Shown: piece by piece, positions 34,281 to 43,606 of the stretch
Layout: each line of letters opens with the position of its first letter
Position numbering within the stretch: the stretch's first letter is position 1
Assembly: GCA_015501055.1 (NCBI GenBank)
Contig: JADNYV010000035.1
Location: forward strand, 124,001 to 188,000
Direction: 5' to 3'
Length of the DNA stretch: 64,000 bases
Source of the DNA: Mucidula mucida
Lineage: Eukaryota; Basidiomycota; Agaricomycetes; Agaricales; Physalacriaceae
The notes under the pieces: model-generated
Told to the model about the DNA's origin: nothing
Databases searched by the model: none
Seen by the model: only the letters and a program-made list of their open reading frames with translations
Program-made: the position numbers and the translations under genes

Positions 34281-35390
34281 ATGTCTTCCTTGGCATCCTT
34301 GACGACTTCACCTGACATGCAGCCCCTTGAAGACTACTGCTTCAGTCCCCGCGCAAAAGAGGTGTGCCGAGATGATTTCTGTCTTCACACTCTGCTCAAC
34401 TCGGTAAAAGATCTACAAGATGGAGTACTACTGGGGGCTCTCGAGAGGAGAATTGGAGCTGGAGTCGGCGCTGAATCGTATCACAGGCAAGTGAATGCGG
34501 CTACTCTATCTTGTGCAGCGATATTGACGCGTCTTAGTACGCGCCGACGTCAAGAAACTCCTCGAGCAGGAGCAATACGCGCTCATACCGACTCAAGATA
34601 CTCTTCAAATCCTTTACGACCTCCACGACTGCAACCAAGAGCGTGCCCACGACGATCGACGCGTCTTTACTGAGGTGTGTCCAAGAGCTTGCTTAGCCCC
34701 CAAAGTCTGATTTGGAGGGTCTGACAGGTCCTTCCAATCGGGGAGTACAATTACCACCTCGTCCCCACATCCGCCTCTTCTCCCTCAATCCAATCTACCG
34801 ACTGCTCCACCCCCTCCTCTAAATCCACGCAGCTCTTCGTCCGCTCCTACGTCCACCCCGCCTTGGTCATCGCTGCTACCTACCCCATGTACAACCGCTT
34901 CCCCCTGCTTGGTCGCAACAGGTGGATAAGCAGTATCTCCTCATTCTATCTCCTCCAACTGCCGACCTTTGCTCGTAATCTCGCCGAATGGCGCCCACAT
35001 AACGACAAGGTCCACCCAGAGACCGGAGGATCTCCTACTCGTCGCCAACGAGCCCGTCGATCTCTCGAGATAGAACAAGCTGACGCGCCAGTGGGGGAGC
35101 GGCTTCCGCTTATGACGGGTCTCCCTGAGACGCTTCCCCGTATTGAACGTCGGGTGCAGATGGTTTACTGTCAATTCGACATTTCCCTCGCCGTGGTGAA
35201 CGACATCGACATTGGGGAATACGCGTATGAGCCTGCGCCGGCTGCGGCCGACGTATTCGAGTGCGGCGACGACTGGAAGAGTGTGGCGCGCAAGCGCTTG
35301 GCGGCTAACCGAAACCGCATGTCTCCGAAGAAGGAGGTACGCAGACGCTGGAATTTTTCTCCCAAGTCCCAGAAATTGAGCCCCTTTTGA
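34281..35390 (+). CDS. Unrecognised protein, three exons
   Basis: Exon 3 (34729-35390) and exon 2 (34539-34672) are clear: EQEQYALIPTQDTLQILYDL, FTE at a GTGTGT donor, then VLPIGEYNYHLVPTSA. Exon 2 joins to exon 1 in phase through a GC donor (ACAG followed by GCAAGT at 34486), giving ELELESALNRIT before VRADVKKLLEQ. That frame differs by one from the ATG at 34281 (MSSLASLTTSPDMQPLEDYC), so either the start is the ATG near 34422 (MEYYWGLSRGELELE), a short exon was missed, or a frameshift is present. A second ATG-rich segment MYNRFPLLGRNRW follows. The C-terminus is basic. A helical, cytosolic or nuclear protein is likely; no family recognised. Confidence 0.5.
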
Positions 35391-36226
35391 TTTATCTTGT
35401 AACCTTTTACATGTGTACGACGCTCCCCGGAACCCTCATTGTATTTTCCCGCATCGCATACTTATTGTATTTTAAATTATGTATCTTTACTAGCTATCTA
35501 CGTGCTCTTTTAAAGGCTAATCGTGCTTGCGTTTCCTACTTGCTCTCCTAAATGCTAATCGTCCTTGCGTTTTTCACCATCTCAGGAATGTTTGTTTGGC
35601 AAGTCTTCGCCGATGTCACTAGTCCTTGCAGCAACATAGAGGGGCCCTCATGGGAGGTGTCAAGACTGACAGGTACCGAGAATACCATGGCTCGGCGAAG
35701 TTGTAATCTTGCAGGGTTGACAGGAAGATTGAAAAGGGAAGATACGTTTTGGGAGAGAGGTGTTATTGGGAGAGGCGCGGACAATGAAATACATGGAGTA
35801 AGTAAACACTCAGAGGAAAGGAGAGGGAGATTTACACTCAGCGCCTTCCTTGCTCATCTACTCACGAGTCAGCTTCGTACGAGCGGCCTCACCGATCGTC
35901 TCCCCGCTACTACTTAGCTACTACCTACCCATATCCAAACACGTCGCACGTCGTTTAGGCATGTTGTTACAAACTTTACGATGCCACAAATACAACTATG
36001 GGAAGGCAATCGAAGGGCGCAGATCAAAACTACACCTTGCGCTGCACAAGTAAAGTCGGCTTGAAACAATGGCCGGCACCATCAGTCACATGACGCTATT
36101 TGCTGACAATGAACGCGGCTTCACTGACTCTATTCAGAACCACCACCATCACTAGCAGCGCCTTCTTGTAAGCTTCGTCACCCGCTCTATAAAGTCCTAT
36201 AACTGAAGCGTTGAAAAGCCATTGCA
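35391..36226. other. Intergenic with imperfect short repeat
   Basis: TTAAAGGCTAATCGTGCTTG and TAAATGCTAATCGTCCTTG at about 35510-35570 are an imperfect direct repeat. No gene. Confidence 0.45.
36188..36194 (+). promoter_or_regulatory. TATA box of the F-box gene
   Basis: TATAAAG 39 bases before the ATG at 36227. Confidence 0.5.
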
Positions 36227-37945
36227 ATGAATTCTCACCAGACTGTTTCTCGCATCACAGACGTCGTGCCCGCCAACTTTCTTTGCGACAATCAAACAAT
36301 GCAGAAAATTGCCGACTCACAACTGTCAGATGAAAAGGCTCTATCATTGTTAAAGGCTAATCTTTCCGTCCTCGAATCGCGCCAACAGCGTCTCAAAGAC
36401 GAGCTGGCAAGCGTCGAACAACTCATTTCGGAGGCGGTCTCCGAGCAGACGCGTCTCCGCTCCTCTATTGAGACTCATAAATCCCTCCTTGCCTATACCC
36501 CCGTCCGTGCCCTCCCAGGGGAGGTCCTGAGCGAGATTTTCCTTCACTACATCGCCATTTCCCAACCCACGCGGGGATCTGTTTTCAAAGAGATTGTTGC
36601 CTGCTACAGCATCCGTGCTCGTATCCTACAGGTCTGCCGTCGCTGGCGCACTACGGCTTTGGCTGATCCTCATCTGTGGACCACTATCCCTTTGATTGGT
36701 TCAGGCCAACAATTCTTTGACGACGAGGAAGGTACGGATGACGAAGAAGAAAAGTCATTCGCCCATCCTATGATATCTGGGTCTCCTCAAGAGCGGACTG
36801 CATATTGGAAGGTGCTGGAAGGCAGAATAAAGCGAACATCTTCGCTGCCTTTGCAACTACTCTTCCATTACGACGATTATGGTAGCATCGGCAATTGCAA
36901 CGACACAATTTCTTCGCTCAAGACCTTCATCCGCTTATTCCCACGAGCCAACACCATTTCCCTCCATATCGACGATTCGCAAAGACTCAGTGAAGAGTTT
37001 CGATCATTCATGGACAATGTCGACATTCCCCATACTCACGGAGTCCATACCGCCGGAGTTGATGTTAGCGACGAAGTGTTTGGGCGTAGAATCGTCTCCG
37101 CAATACCGAGTGTAGAGGTGTTAGCCACGACAACAAGGATCGTTGATCAGTGGTTCACTGGTGCATCAACCGCAGGACATTGCCTGCGCAGTCTGCACAT
37201 TCTGGACGACTGCTTTGCCATACCGTTTCTACAAGTGTTGGATCTCCTAGATCGCGCGCCGCTGCTTGAGACACTCAAGCTCGCGGGGATCTCCATTATG
37301 CCTTCTGTTGGCACCCTTCGTGTCGTTACCCATACGCTCCTGTCGACATTCCACCTTCCTTCTGTGACGGCAGAGGAAAATGATGCCGTTTTCGAACATT
37401 TGACCCTCCCCGCTCTCCGGTCCCTCTCTTTTGGGGTCAAGAACGATCCCTACTGTTGGCCCCGCCCAAGTAACCTCTCATTTCTTCAACGCTCCCATTG
37501 TATGTTGACGGAGCTTGGATTTTGTCATTGCCTGGTCGATGAGCAACCCCTTGTGGCACTGCTTACAGCTCAAAGCAAACTCACAACCCTCCTGCTCAAC
37601 TTTTCTGCTGATGACGCAGTCGGACGCGGTGCACCCATTCCAACGCCGATCCTGGACTTTCTTTCTAAGAAGCCCAAGGGTGCCTCAGCCTATCATGTAC
37701 CAGCATTGACGGTCCTCAAGGTTTCCGTGCTTCCACGGCAGCTGAAGGCCGTGAAACGGATGATTCAGTCACGATCTACAGCTCAAGCGAAGAAGTCTGG
37801 AATTGCGACGCTTAAAGAAGTGGACATTGATGTACAGACCAAGCAGAGCGAAGTGGATATCAAGAAGGACGAGCACACAGCCCTGTTCAAGGCATTTACG
37901 GACAAGGGCATGGCGATCCGGATCTCTTACAGATACGTATATTAA
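36227..37945 (+). CDS. F-box protein, single exon, 572 aa
   Basis: Uninterrupted ORF with a TATA box. A coiled coil (about residues 35-90; LESRQQRLKDELASVEQLIS) leads into an F-box of the type expanded in mushrooms: PVRALPGEVLSEIFLHYIA followed by ILQVCRRWRTTALADPHLWT (about 91-152). The remaining 400 residues are Leu-rich and probably form irregular LRR-like substrate-binding repeats (for example LLDRAPLLETLKLAG and LPALRSLSFG). F-box proteins recruit substrates to SCF ubiquitin ligases through Skp1. The target is unknown; such families are large and fast-evolving in agaricomycetes. No truncation seen. Confidence 0.85.
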   Translation: MNSHQTVSRITDVVPANFLCDNQTMQKIADSQLSDEKALSLLKANLSVLESRQQRLKDELASVEQLISEAVSEQTRLRSSIETHKSLLAYTPVRALPGEVLSEIFLHYIAISQPTRGSVFKEIVACYSIRARILQVCRRWRTTALADPHLWTTIPLIGSGQQFFDDEEGTDDEEEKSFAHPMISGSPQERTAYWKVLEGRIKRTSSLPLQLLFHYDDYGSIGNCNDTISSLKTFIRLFPRANTISLHIDDSQRLSEEFRSFMDNVDIPHTHGVHTAGVDVSDEVFGRRIVSAIPSVEVLATTTRIVDQWFTGASTAGHCLRSLHILDDCFAIPFLQVLDLLDRAPLLETLKLAGISIMPSVGTLRVVTHTLLSTFHLPSVTAEENDAVFEHLTLPALRSLSFGVKNDPYCWPRPSNLSFLQRSHCMLTELGFCHCLVDEQPLVALLTAQSKLTTLLLNFSADDAVGRGAPIPTPILDFLSKKPKGASAYHVPALTVLKVSVLPRQLKAVKRMIQSRSTAQAKKSGIATLKEVDIDVQTKQSEVDIKKDEHTALFKAFTDKGMAIRISYRYVY

Positions 37946-37989
37946 GTAGGTATTTAATCTTAGTTATAACACGCACTGTCATTAGCATT

Positions 37990-38072
37990 TCCTATTTTAG
38001 GTACTCACTCATGCGACATGTGGACTCCTAGACGTTGCGCAATCTTAGCCTCTATCTCCGTAGCCAGGACGA
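37990..38072 (-). pseudogene. 3' end of a small gene split by the MULE insertion
   Basis: On the minus strand the sequence leaving the transposon reads ATEIEAKIAQRLGVHMSHE and a stop at 38011-38013. It is in frame with GPIVL on the other side of the element (about 42085-42100) once the transposon and one 9-base duplicate are removed. An acceptor (TTGACAG) lies just upstream on that side, so this appears to be the last exon of the gene whose first exon is 42161-42511. Confidence 0.45.
38064..38072. repeat. Target site duplication, left copy
   Basis: CCAGGACGA directly before the left inverted repeat. The identical 9 bases directly follow the right inverted repeat at 42076-42084. Nine bases is the typical duplication length of Mutator-like elements. 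Confidence 0.9.
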
Positions 38073-38237
38073 AGTAAACGCAATTGACCCAACACCCTTC
38101 CGAGCACGTGATCTAACACGTGCGCCGGCACTTGCCGCCGGTCCAGCCATTTCGCCCAAGTCCATCAACGTCGCGCTCACCATCGACGGCGGTGCCCGAC
38201 CACAACACCGACAATTTATTTCGGTAGATGTGCATGC
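38073..38237 (+). repeat. MULE terminal inverted repeat, left
   Basis: Begins AGTAAACGCAATTGACCC. The reverse complement of 41911-42075 matches at all but two positions (GTGCATGC here, ATACATGC in the other). The repeat contains two CACGTG-like words (GAGCACGTGATC and AACACGTGCG), possible regulatory sites. Confidence 0.92.
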
Positions 38238-38323
38238 TAGACTTTGCTCAGTCCGGTGAAATACATTTAGATTATCCATGTACTGTTACTAATGTTGCCA
38301 CCAGTGCCACAGCCCCCAGCGGG

Positions 38324-38375
38324 TGACGCATTTCGACCTCCCGATCTCCCTTGATCGGGAGGTCGAAATGCGTCA
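38324..38375. repeat. Perfect 23-bp hairpin with 6-base loop inside the MULE
   Basis: Arms 38324-38346 and 38353-38375 are exact reverse complements around TCCCTT. It lies between the left TIR and the transposase stop codon, so on the minus strand it would fold in the 3' untranslated part of the transposase transcript. Confidence 0.85.
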
Positions 38376-38451
38376 TTCGCTGCTGTCCTACGTCTTCCGC
38401 TACCGCTTCTGCTCCGATTGTTCCTAGATCTCGACAACTGTAGCTCTGCCA

Positions 38452-41400
38452 TCACTCCCGGGACACCTGTGGAAGCGGTGCTTGGTATCCCATTGTGTTG
38501 GCTGTGAATCTCTGCGAGTCCTTGTCTCCTGGTGTAGCCCATGTTTTTCTCCTCTTTGCTGGTCCTGTTGCTCCGGTACTTGGCGCAAAGGCCCGGATAT
38601 CCTTCAACATCAGGCTGATGTCGTTGCCCCGCTTTTCCCTATCTATGCTCTTAACCCAGATCTTGGAATCGAGCTCGCACTGCTCTCGCATAATCTTCGC
38701 CGCTAGCTCCAGCTCTTCTGCTCGTTTCCTGACCCTTTCACGTGCTGCTTCATACTAAATACCGTGAGTCTTATACATTAACAGTGTAAAAATCAGAAGA
38801 ACTTACTTCATCGTCTTCAGCATCGCTCATATGTATCGGAGACGAGCTCCCAGAGATAACGATTGGTTCATCAGCTGTACCTTGTACTGGTCTAGCCACT
38901 TGTCGATGCCGCTTGTCATGCGGCCCATCGAGTTCGGAATGTTTGCGCTTTCCGTACCCACGCGCCGTAAGTGATGCTGCCATTGCTGTTCCAGTAATCG
39001 GACAATCGTCACCGTTCCTGATCGACTTCTGAGACTCATCCAGGTCCGGAAACGGTGCTTCGCCCTTCGCAATGAGTAACGGATGGCGATAAAATGGCGC
39101 AACTCGGCAACGAACGACTTCCTGGAAAAACCGCGGACCTGGAACTTCGACAGCCTGTACCAGATGCTTGCAAAGCAGGTAAGGACTGTATTTCTGTCGT
39201 CCACACGAACAAGTCCATGCTCAATGTTCGTCTCGTAAGATCCATTGATCTTCGCCTCTGCCAGCTTCTTCCACTCAGCCTTGAACGCTTTCTGAAGCGG
39301 TGTCAGCTCACGAGAGCGTCCAGCTCAAAAGTCATCATCCCATCGCTCCATCTTCGCTTCAATGCGTGGGCCGATATCTGTGATCAGAACCCAAACAAGC
39401 TGATCGAGTCGCGGATTGTGTAAGTGCTGCAGTGGACCGTGCTTGAGATGGCGCCAGAAGTTCTCGACTGTCATCGTGGTACAAAGGCGGCAGAGATACG
39501 GAGTCGTCGAGCGAGCCCATAGTTTCCACTTCTTGGGTGAGTACCACGATGTCCACATATATCCCCACACTTCTCTGAGTCCGCGCTGATGACAGAATTG
39601 ATACATCTCATGGACAGCATCATTTCGTATCTGGAGTGCTGTGCAGAACTCGCCGTCTCGACCTGGAAGAGCGGGGTGCTCACAGAAGTGCTTTGCAATG
39701 CAGAAGGCGAGAGCGATGAGGAGGTGGGCAGAAGCAGTATCCTTTGTCGTTTGCAAACACGCTTTCGCCAGGTTCAAACAGCCAATCTGGGCCATCTTCC
39801 TGATCCCAGTCGTCGGGATTCTCAAGGTCAGCAATGCCGTCAATAAAATTCTCGAGCTGTTGGTTCTGACCTCCAGTTTCAGATGTAGCTTTGGAGGTCG
39901 AGGGACTGGCGTTAGGTGATGATGCAGCAGGAGAGGGTTGAATGATGGGAATACGAAGTTTCAGTGGCTCCATTGCCTTGCTCACAATCTTTCCACCGAT
40001 GCGAAATGTAATGGAGGGAAGGGCTTGCTGAGCAACTGACAGATCAATCTAGGAATATGTTTAATGGTAGATACTTGAAATGAAGAAATGATACTTACTG
40101 AAGCAGGATCGGCGACTTGATTGATGGGGACAAAGGACCGATCAATCCAATCGAACTCGCAAAATGCCTCTTCGACATTGTAATGGACAGGATGTCAACC
40201 AGTTGTTGCAAGTCGAACCTTGATGGCGCGAAGGCAGTGCCAGAAGCAGAGTTGGTGCTTGGCCGGAAGTGCGGCAATGAAAGCGTTGATCTCAACAATG
40301 TCCTTGTCCGTGAGAGATTGAATTGGTCAAAACTCCCAAGTCTTATTGAAGTGCTCAAGGAGGGCCCGCAGATACTTCTCCTTCTGTCCTGCTTCTCCGT
40401 TATTGGACTGGATCAGAAGATAACCCAACGGGCATCCAGATCCGTACACTTCGCCGAGAATGGCATACAGCTCATATCGAGCACCGTTTGTATTCCCTGA
40501 GTTCGCATTAGCAGCTATTATAGTTAAATTTACTCAAGTAACTTACATGCAGAGTCCATGGCAATCTCGCAAACTTTCCCGCCCCACTTCCGAATAACAT
40601 TTGGTATTACGAACACAACAGCAGTAAAGCCATCGTCGGCCTTTTCAGGCATTGGAACGTTCTGAATATGATACGGTTGTCCTGGTGCTTCACAACTGTA
40701 CTCATCAATGAGAGTACGAGTCGATTTCAGCTCATCTTCATTGCGCTTCCATTCGCTTTGATGTTGCCTGGCCCACAAGTAGTAAATCAACCTGTATGAG
40801 AATTGCGGCTTCACATAGTCCTTGAGAATTTCAGTCCATAGCTGAAAATAGATCAATTTCATGAATAATGATTTTGCCTCAGACTCACCTAATTGGGCCG
40901 AAGGCGTGGATTGTTCTTAACATATGCGCGCACATCATCCGGGACATCAATACAGAAGTAGGGAACATGATCCAACGCGTGATTAAAGCGCACAAACAAG
41001 ATCTGAGATCCTGCACAGACCCACATTGTGACCCAGCCATGGCATTCGAAGGAGTCCATGCGGTCCTTGTCATGATGTTTACCGGTCGGAGCATGCTTCT
41101 TCGGAGCGTGTTGACGAGTACACAGTTGCGCACAATTGTATGAGAAGCGCGTAACATCGGTGTTTTTATGATCATGACGCAAATGATATCTATAAATCAT
41201 GAGTTCATAAGCATACACATTAACAGCAAGCCTGAACATACGTGAATCGGTAACCGGTGGCCTCAGAGATCTGCTTAGCCAGGGCATCAGCTTGATTCTT
41301 GCCATCTGCGGAAGCAAAAGATCCAGTCATGACAGGTGAGAACACTGGCTTGTCATTTGGACGCGCTATAGCATCAAGAAACGCGTCTAGTGCCTGAGGC

Positions 41401-41669
41401 GCAAGTCCCACGAAGTCAGACGCGTCGTCCTGATCAGTTTTCGGTTTTTGAGATGCCTTAAGGCGATCACCCGAGTCCTGTGGGCCTTGGCTCTCATCCT
41501 GAACGTGTTTTTCGGATTTATTTGAAGCCTTCGCGGCCCGCTTCTGGAGGCAGACACGACAAGTAGCACCGAATTCTACCCCCGTTCGGCCGAATACAGG
41601 TTTAAAGTTGTCCGTCGTGATCTCTTTTGTGTGACCACAGGAGCTGCATCTTCGGGTGTGGACTGCCAT
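38452..41669 (-). pseudogene. MULE transposase with SWIM zinc finger, nonsense codons
   Basis: Start MAVHTRRCSSCGHTK at 41669, the start of a four-Cys zinc-binding head (CSSC and CRVC). Exons join through GTATGT...TATAG (41240/41185), GTGAGT...TTTCAG (40888/40862) and GTAAGT...CTCAG (about 40549/40499). Downstream come YHLRHDHKNTDVTRFSYNC, the MULE core (VCEIAMDSAWNTNGARYELY and AKHQLCFWHCLRA), the block TTMTVENFWRHLKHG, and a SWIM finger CSCGRQKYSPYLLCKH (about 39160-39210), ending in TMGYQAPLPQVSRE at 38452. In-frame stops are TAG at 40889-40891 (last codon before a donor), TGA at 40327-40329 and TGA at 40195-40197; a frameshift lies near 39700. It would have cut and rejoined DNA as a DDE-type nuclease. 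Now inactive. Confidence 0.8.
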
Positions 41670-41763
41670 TTGGAGTATGATAGCACCGAGTTGTAGAACG
41701 CGTCTGATGGACAAGGAAAGAAGGTAAGGTCCAAATTAGGAAATACATAGCAGTGTCGGACAG

Positions 41764-41845
41764 TACTGTACTAACGCGACCGGATCTTCACGGCATGTCA
41801 CGCGTTATGATTGTGAACTAACTTACCGGTCGCGTTAGTACAGTA
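41764..41845. repeat. 20-bp perfect inverted repeat upstream of the transposase
   Basis: Arms 41764-41783 and 41826-41845 (TACTGTACTAACGCG and its complement) flank 42 bases. It lies between the right TIR and the transposase start and may be a promoter element, a nested small element or a subterminal transposase-binding site. Confidence 0.8.
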
Positions 41846-41910
41846 AATGGATAATCTAAGTGCGTTCTGCCCTACTGACTACTGTCTATTTCAGTATAAA
41901 TAGGGTATTT

Positions 41911-42075
41911 GCATGTATATCTACCGAAATAAATTGTCGGTGTTGTGGTCGGGCACCGCCGTCGATGGTGAGCGCGACGTTGATGGACTTGGGCGAAATG
42001 GCTGGACCGGCGGCAAGTGCCGGCGCACGTGTTAGATCACGTGCTCGGAAGGGTGTTGGGTCAATTGCGTTTACT
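41911..42075 (-). repeat. MULE terminal inverted repeat, right
   Basis: Partner of 38073-38237. Followed immediately by the 9-base duplication CCAGGACGA (42076-42084). Confidence 0.92.
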
Positions 42076-42084
42076 CCAGGACGA
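42076..42084. repeat. Target site duplication, right copy
   Basis: CCAGGACGA, identical to 38064-38072. Confidence 0.9.
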
Positions 42085-42511
42085 TAGGTCCTGTGACCTG
42101 TCAATGGGTCAAGTCCGATATCTGTTGACACTCGAGGTTCAACGCAAATATTCAACTGCTCTATGCACGGGCGACGGTATTGCAATTCGGGGTTTGGCGG
42201 TAGATGTCCCCCAAGTTATCTACCCCTCCAGACAACAAATTTTGCGCCCGCCGCATCCCGCTCTGCAGATCACTAAGCCTGGCATCGTTCTCAATTGCAC
42301 TCGCAGGCCACACCACATCGCCAGTCAACCGATTGATTAGATTAGAGAGAGTACCTGAAAGGTTCCTTCCTCCGCCACGGGAACAGTCAACAGAAGCGTC
42401 GGCATCAGACTTGGATGATTGATGGTCTGACTGATCCATCTTCGCATCGGGCACACGTTTCTCACACGCAGACACGCGGCGCCTATTTATGCATGAGTCT
42501 AGATCTGCCAT
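42085..42511 (-). pseudogene. 5' part of a small gene split by the MULE
   Basis: The ORF starts MADLDSCINRRRVSACEKR at 42511 and is coding-like (LSNLINRLTGDVVWPASAIE, RAQNLLSGGVDNLGDIY) to 42161. A likely intron follows (to TTGACAG at about 42101) and the next exon (VTGPIVL) runs into the transposon; its continuation is on the other side at 37990-38072. The product would be about 140 residues; family not recognised. The donor of the intron is weak (GTCGCC), so the exon join is inferred. Confidence 0.45.
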
Positions 42512-42652
42512 CTCCCTAACCTATGGATAAGCCCCGGGTCTGCTTGATGTGGGTTTCTCCACTCACTGAAGTCGGCCGCCAACGTTAACGAAAGCCAGAG
42601 GCCCGACAGCATCTTCTCATCTCCTCGACCAGCTAAAGAAACGGGTATTCAT

Positions 42653-42934
42653 ATGGTTAGTGATTTTTTTATCTCTCCCACCTCAGCTCAAGGACTTTCA
42701 GTCCAAGGCCGAGAGATAACTTCAAAGCATGTGGCGTACGACTTTATCAACATCTCATCGTCTTCGGAGCCACCTATATCGGGCTACATCACCGTACGCT
42801 CCGAGGACGAAGTCATCGCCCTCCTAGGGCTCTTCAAGTCGTCTTCGTCGTTACCACACATATCAGACCTCGTAGAAATCACATTCGACGACACCACAAA
42901 CTATGGGATGTGTATAGCGGGCAAATATGGGTGG
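42653..42934 (+). pseudogene. Truncated host ORF ending at the retrotransposon edge
   Basis: The ATG at 42653 opens MVSDFFISPTSAQGLSVQGR and continues with coding-like sequence (SGYITVRSEDEVIALLGLF, ITFDDTTNYG) up to 42934, where the retrotransposon LTR starts (TGTTAAC at 42935). The last few codons before the stop at 42938-42940 belong to the LTR. The rest of the gene would lie beyond the element's 5' LTR, outside this window. No family recognised. Confidence 0.4.
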
Positions 42935-43480
42935 TGTTAACTCCTTCCTTTTTATCAAAACATCGCCGCTGGTGCTGCGCGTCCTCCAATACTAGTATTC
43001 GAATTACAGATCAGACGCCGGAAAGCGCAGTTCGTGAACGTACTACAGCTTCTCCAGGTCGAACATTTCCCCAATGGGCAGTCCCAGTATCGTCTAAACG
43101 CTTCTTGAATAAATGGTATACAAATGATCAAGAACAACTGACCTGGAACGTCTGGTGGCGGAGGACAACTCTAGCAGCGGTCAGGGCGCACTTCCAGCGC
43201 CGCTGATCAGACGATACAGCAGCGACACCAAGTACAAGCTCGATGATTAACACGAAGTATCGTCCGTCTGCGCTGCAACCATAACATCTCGTCTGATAGC
43301 CCGAAATTGGACCACACAACACATCTGTAAAAGGCCTTGTATGTTCACACCGGAGAACCAGAACCACGTAGATTCGTAAGGTTATAGTATGAACATAAAG
43401 GTAAAAGACTGAGGAGCCTACAGCTCCTGATTGTACTGTATATACTTGGTGGCTATGTAAGGGACCTACCCCCTTACACA
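42935..43480 (-). repeat. Putative 3' LTR, about 546 bp
   Basis: Minus-strand sequence starts TGTGTAAGGGGG right after a purine tract (CTAGCGGGGGG) and ends GGAGTTAACA, giving TG...CA ends. A TATATAC box lies about 40 bases in. The right border is well supported by the purine tract; the left border rests on the terminal dinucleotide and on the break of the host ORF. The matching 5' LTR is outside the window. Confidence 0.55.
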
Positions 43481-43491
43481 CCCCCCGCTAG
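43481..43491 (-). promoter_or_regulatory. Polypurine tract for plus-strand DNA priming
   Basis: CTAGCGGGGGG on the minus strand, immediately before the LTR start, the position expected in LTR retroelements. Confidence 0.55.
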
Positions 43492-43540
43492 ATTCCTACA
43501 AGGGATCTAAGAAAGAAAAGAAAAAGTAAAGTTAGTGTGT

Positions 43541-43606
43541 AGTAAAGGAATCGACGTAAGACAGTAAAGGAATCGACGTAAGACAGTAAAGGAATTGACG
43601 TAAGAC
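43541..43606. repeat. Three tandem copies of a 22-bp unit
   Basis: AGTAAAGGAATCGACGTAAGAC repeated three times; the third copy has one C-to-T change (GAATTGAC). It begins directly after the stop codon of the extra retrotransposon ORF and ends about 60 bases before the polypurine tract. Confidence 0.9.

Larger units (their letters stand above)
38073..42075 (-). mobile_element. Mutator-like DNA transposon (MULE), 4003 bp
   Basis: Complete element: 165-bp terminal inverted repeats (38073-38237 and 41911-42075; two mismatches by eye, both near the inner end), a perfect 9-bp target duplication and one transposase gene on the minus strand. Inside each TIR a weaker similarity continues (TTAGATTATCCAT and TACTGT-ACTAA words at 38268-38292 and 41840-41865). 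The near-identical TIRs argue for a fairly recent insertion, yet the transposase has nonsense codons, so it was probably moved in trans or disabled soon after arrival. Confidence 0.92.

Noticed and set aside
38073..38259. TIR of the MULE read as coding sequence (SPKSINVALTIDGGARPQH)
   Set aside because: Open in both copies, but both are non-coding ends of the transposon and the frame has no start or splice context; probably chance.
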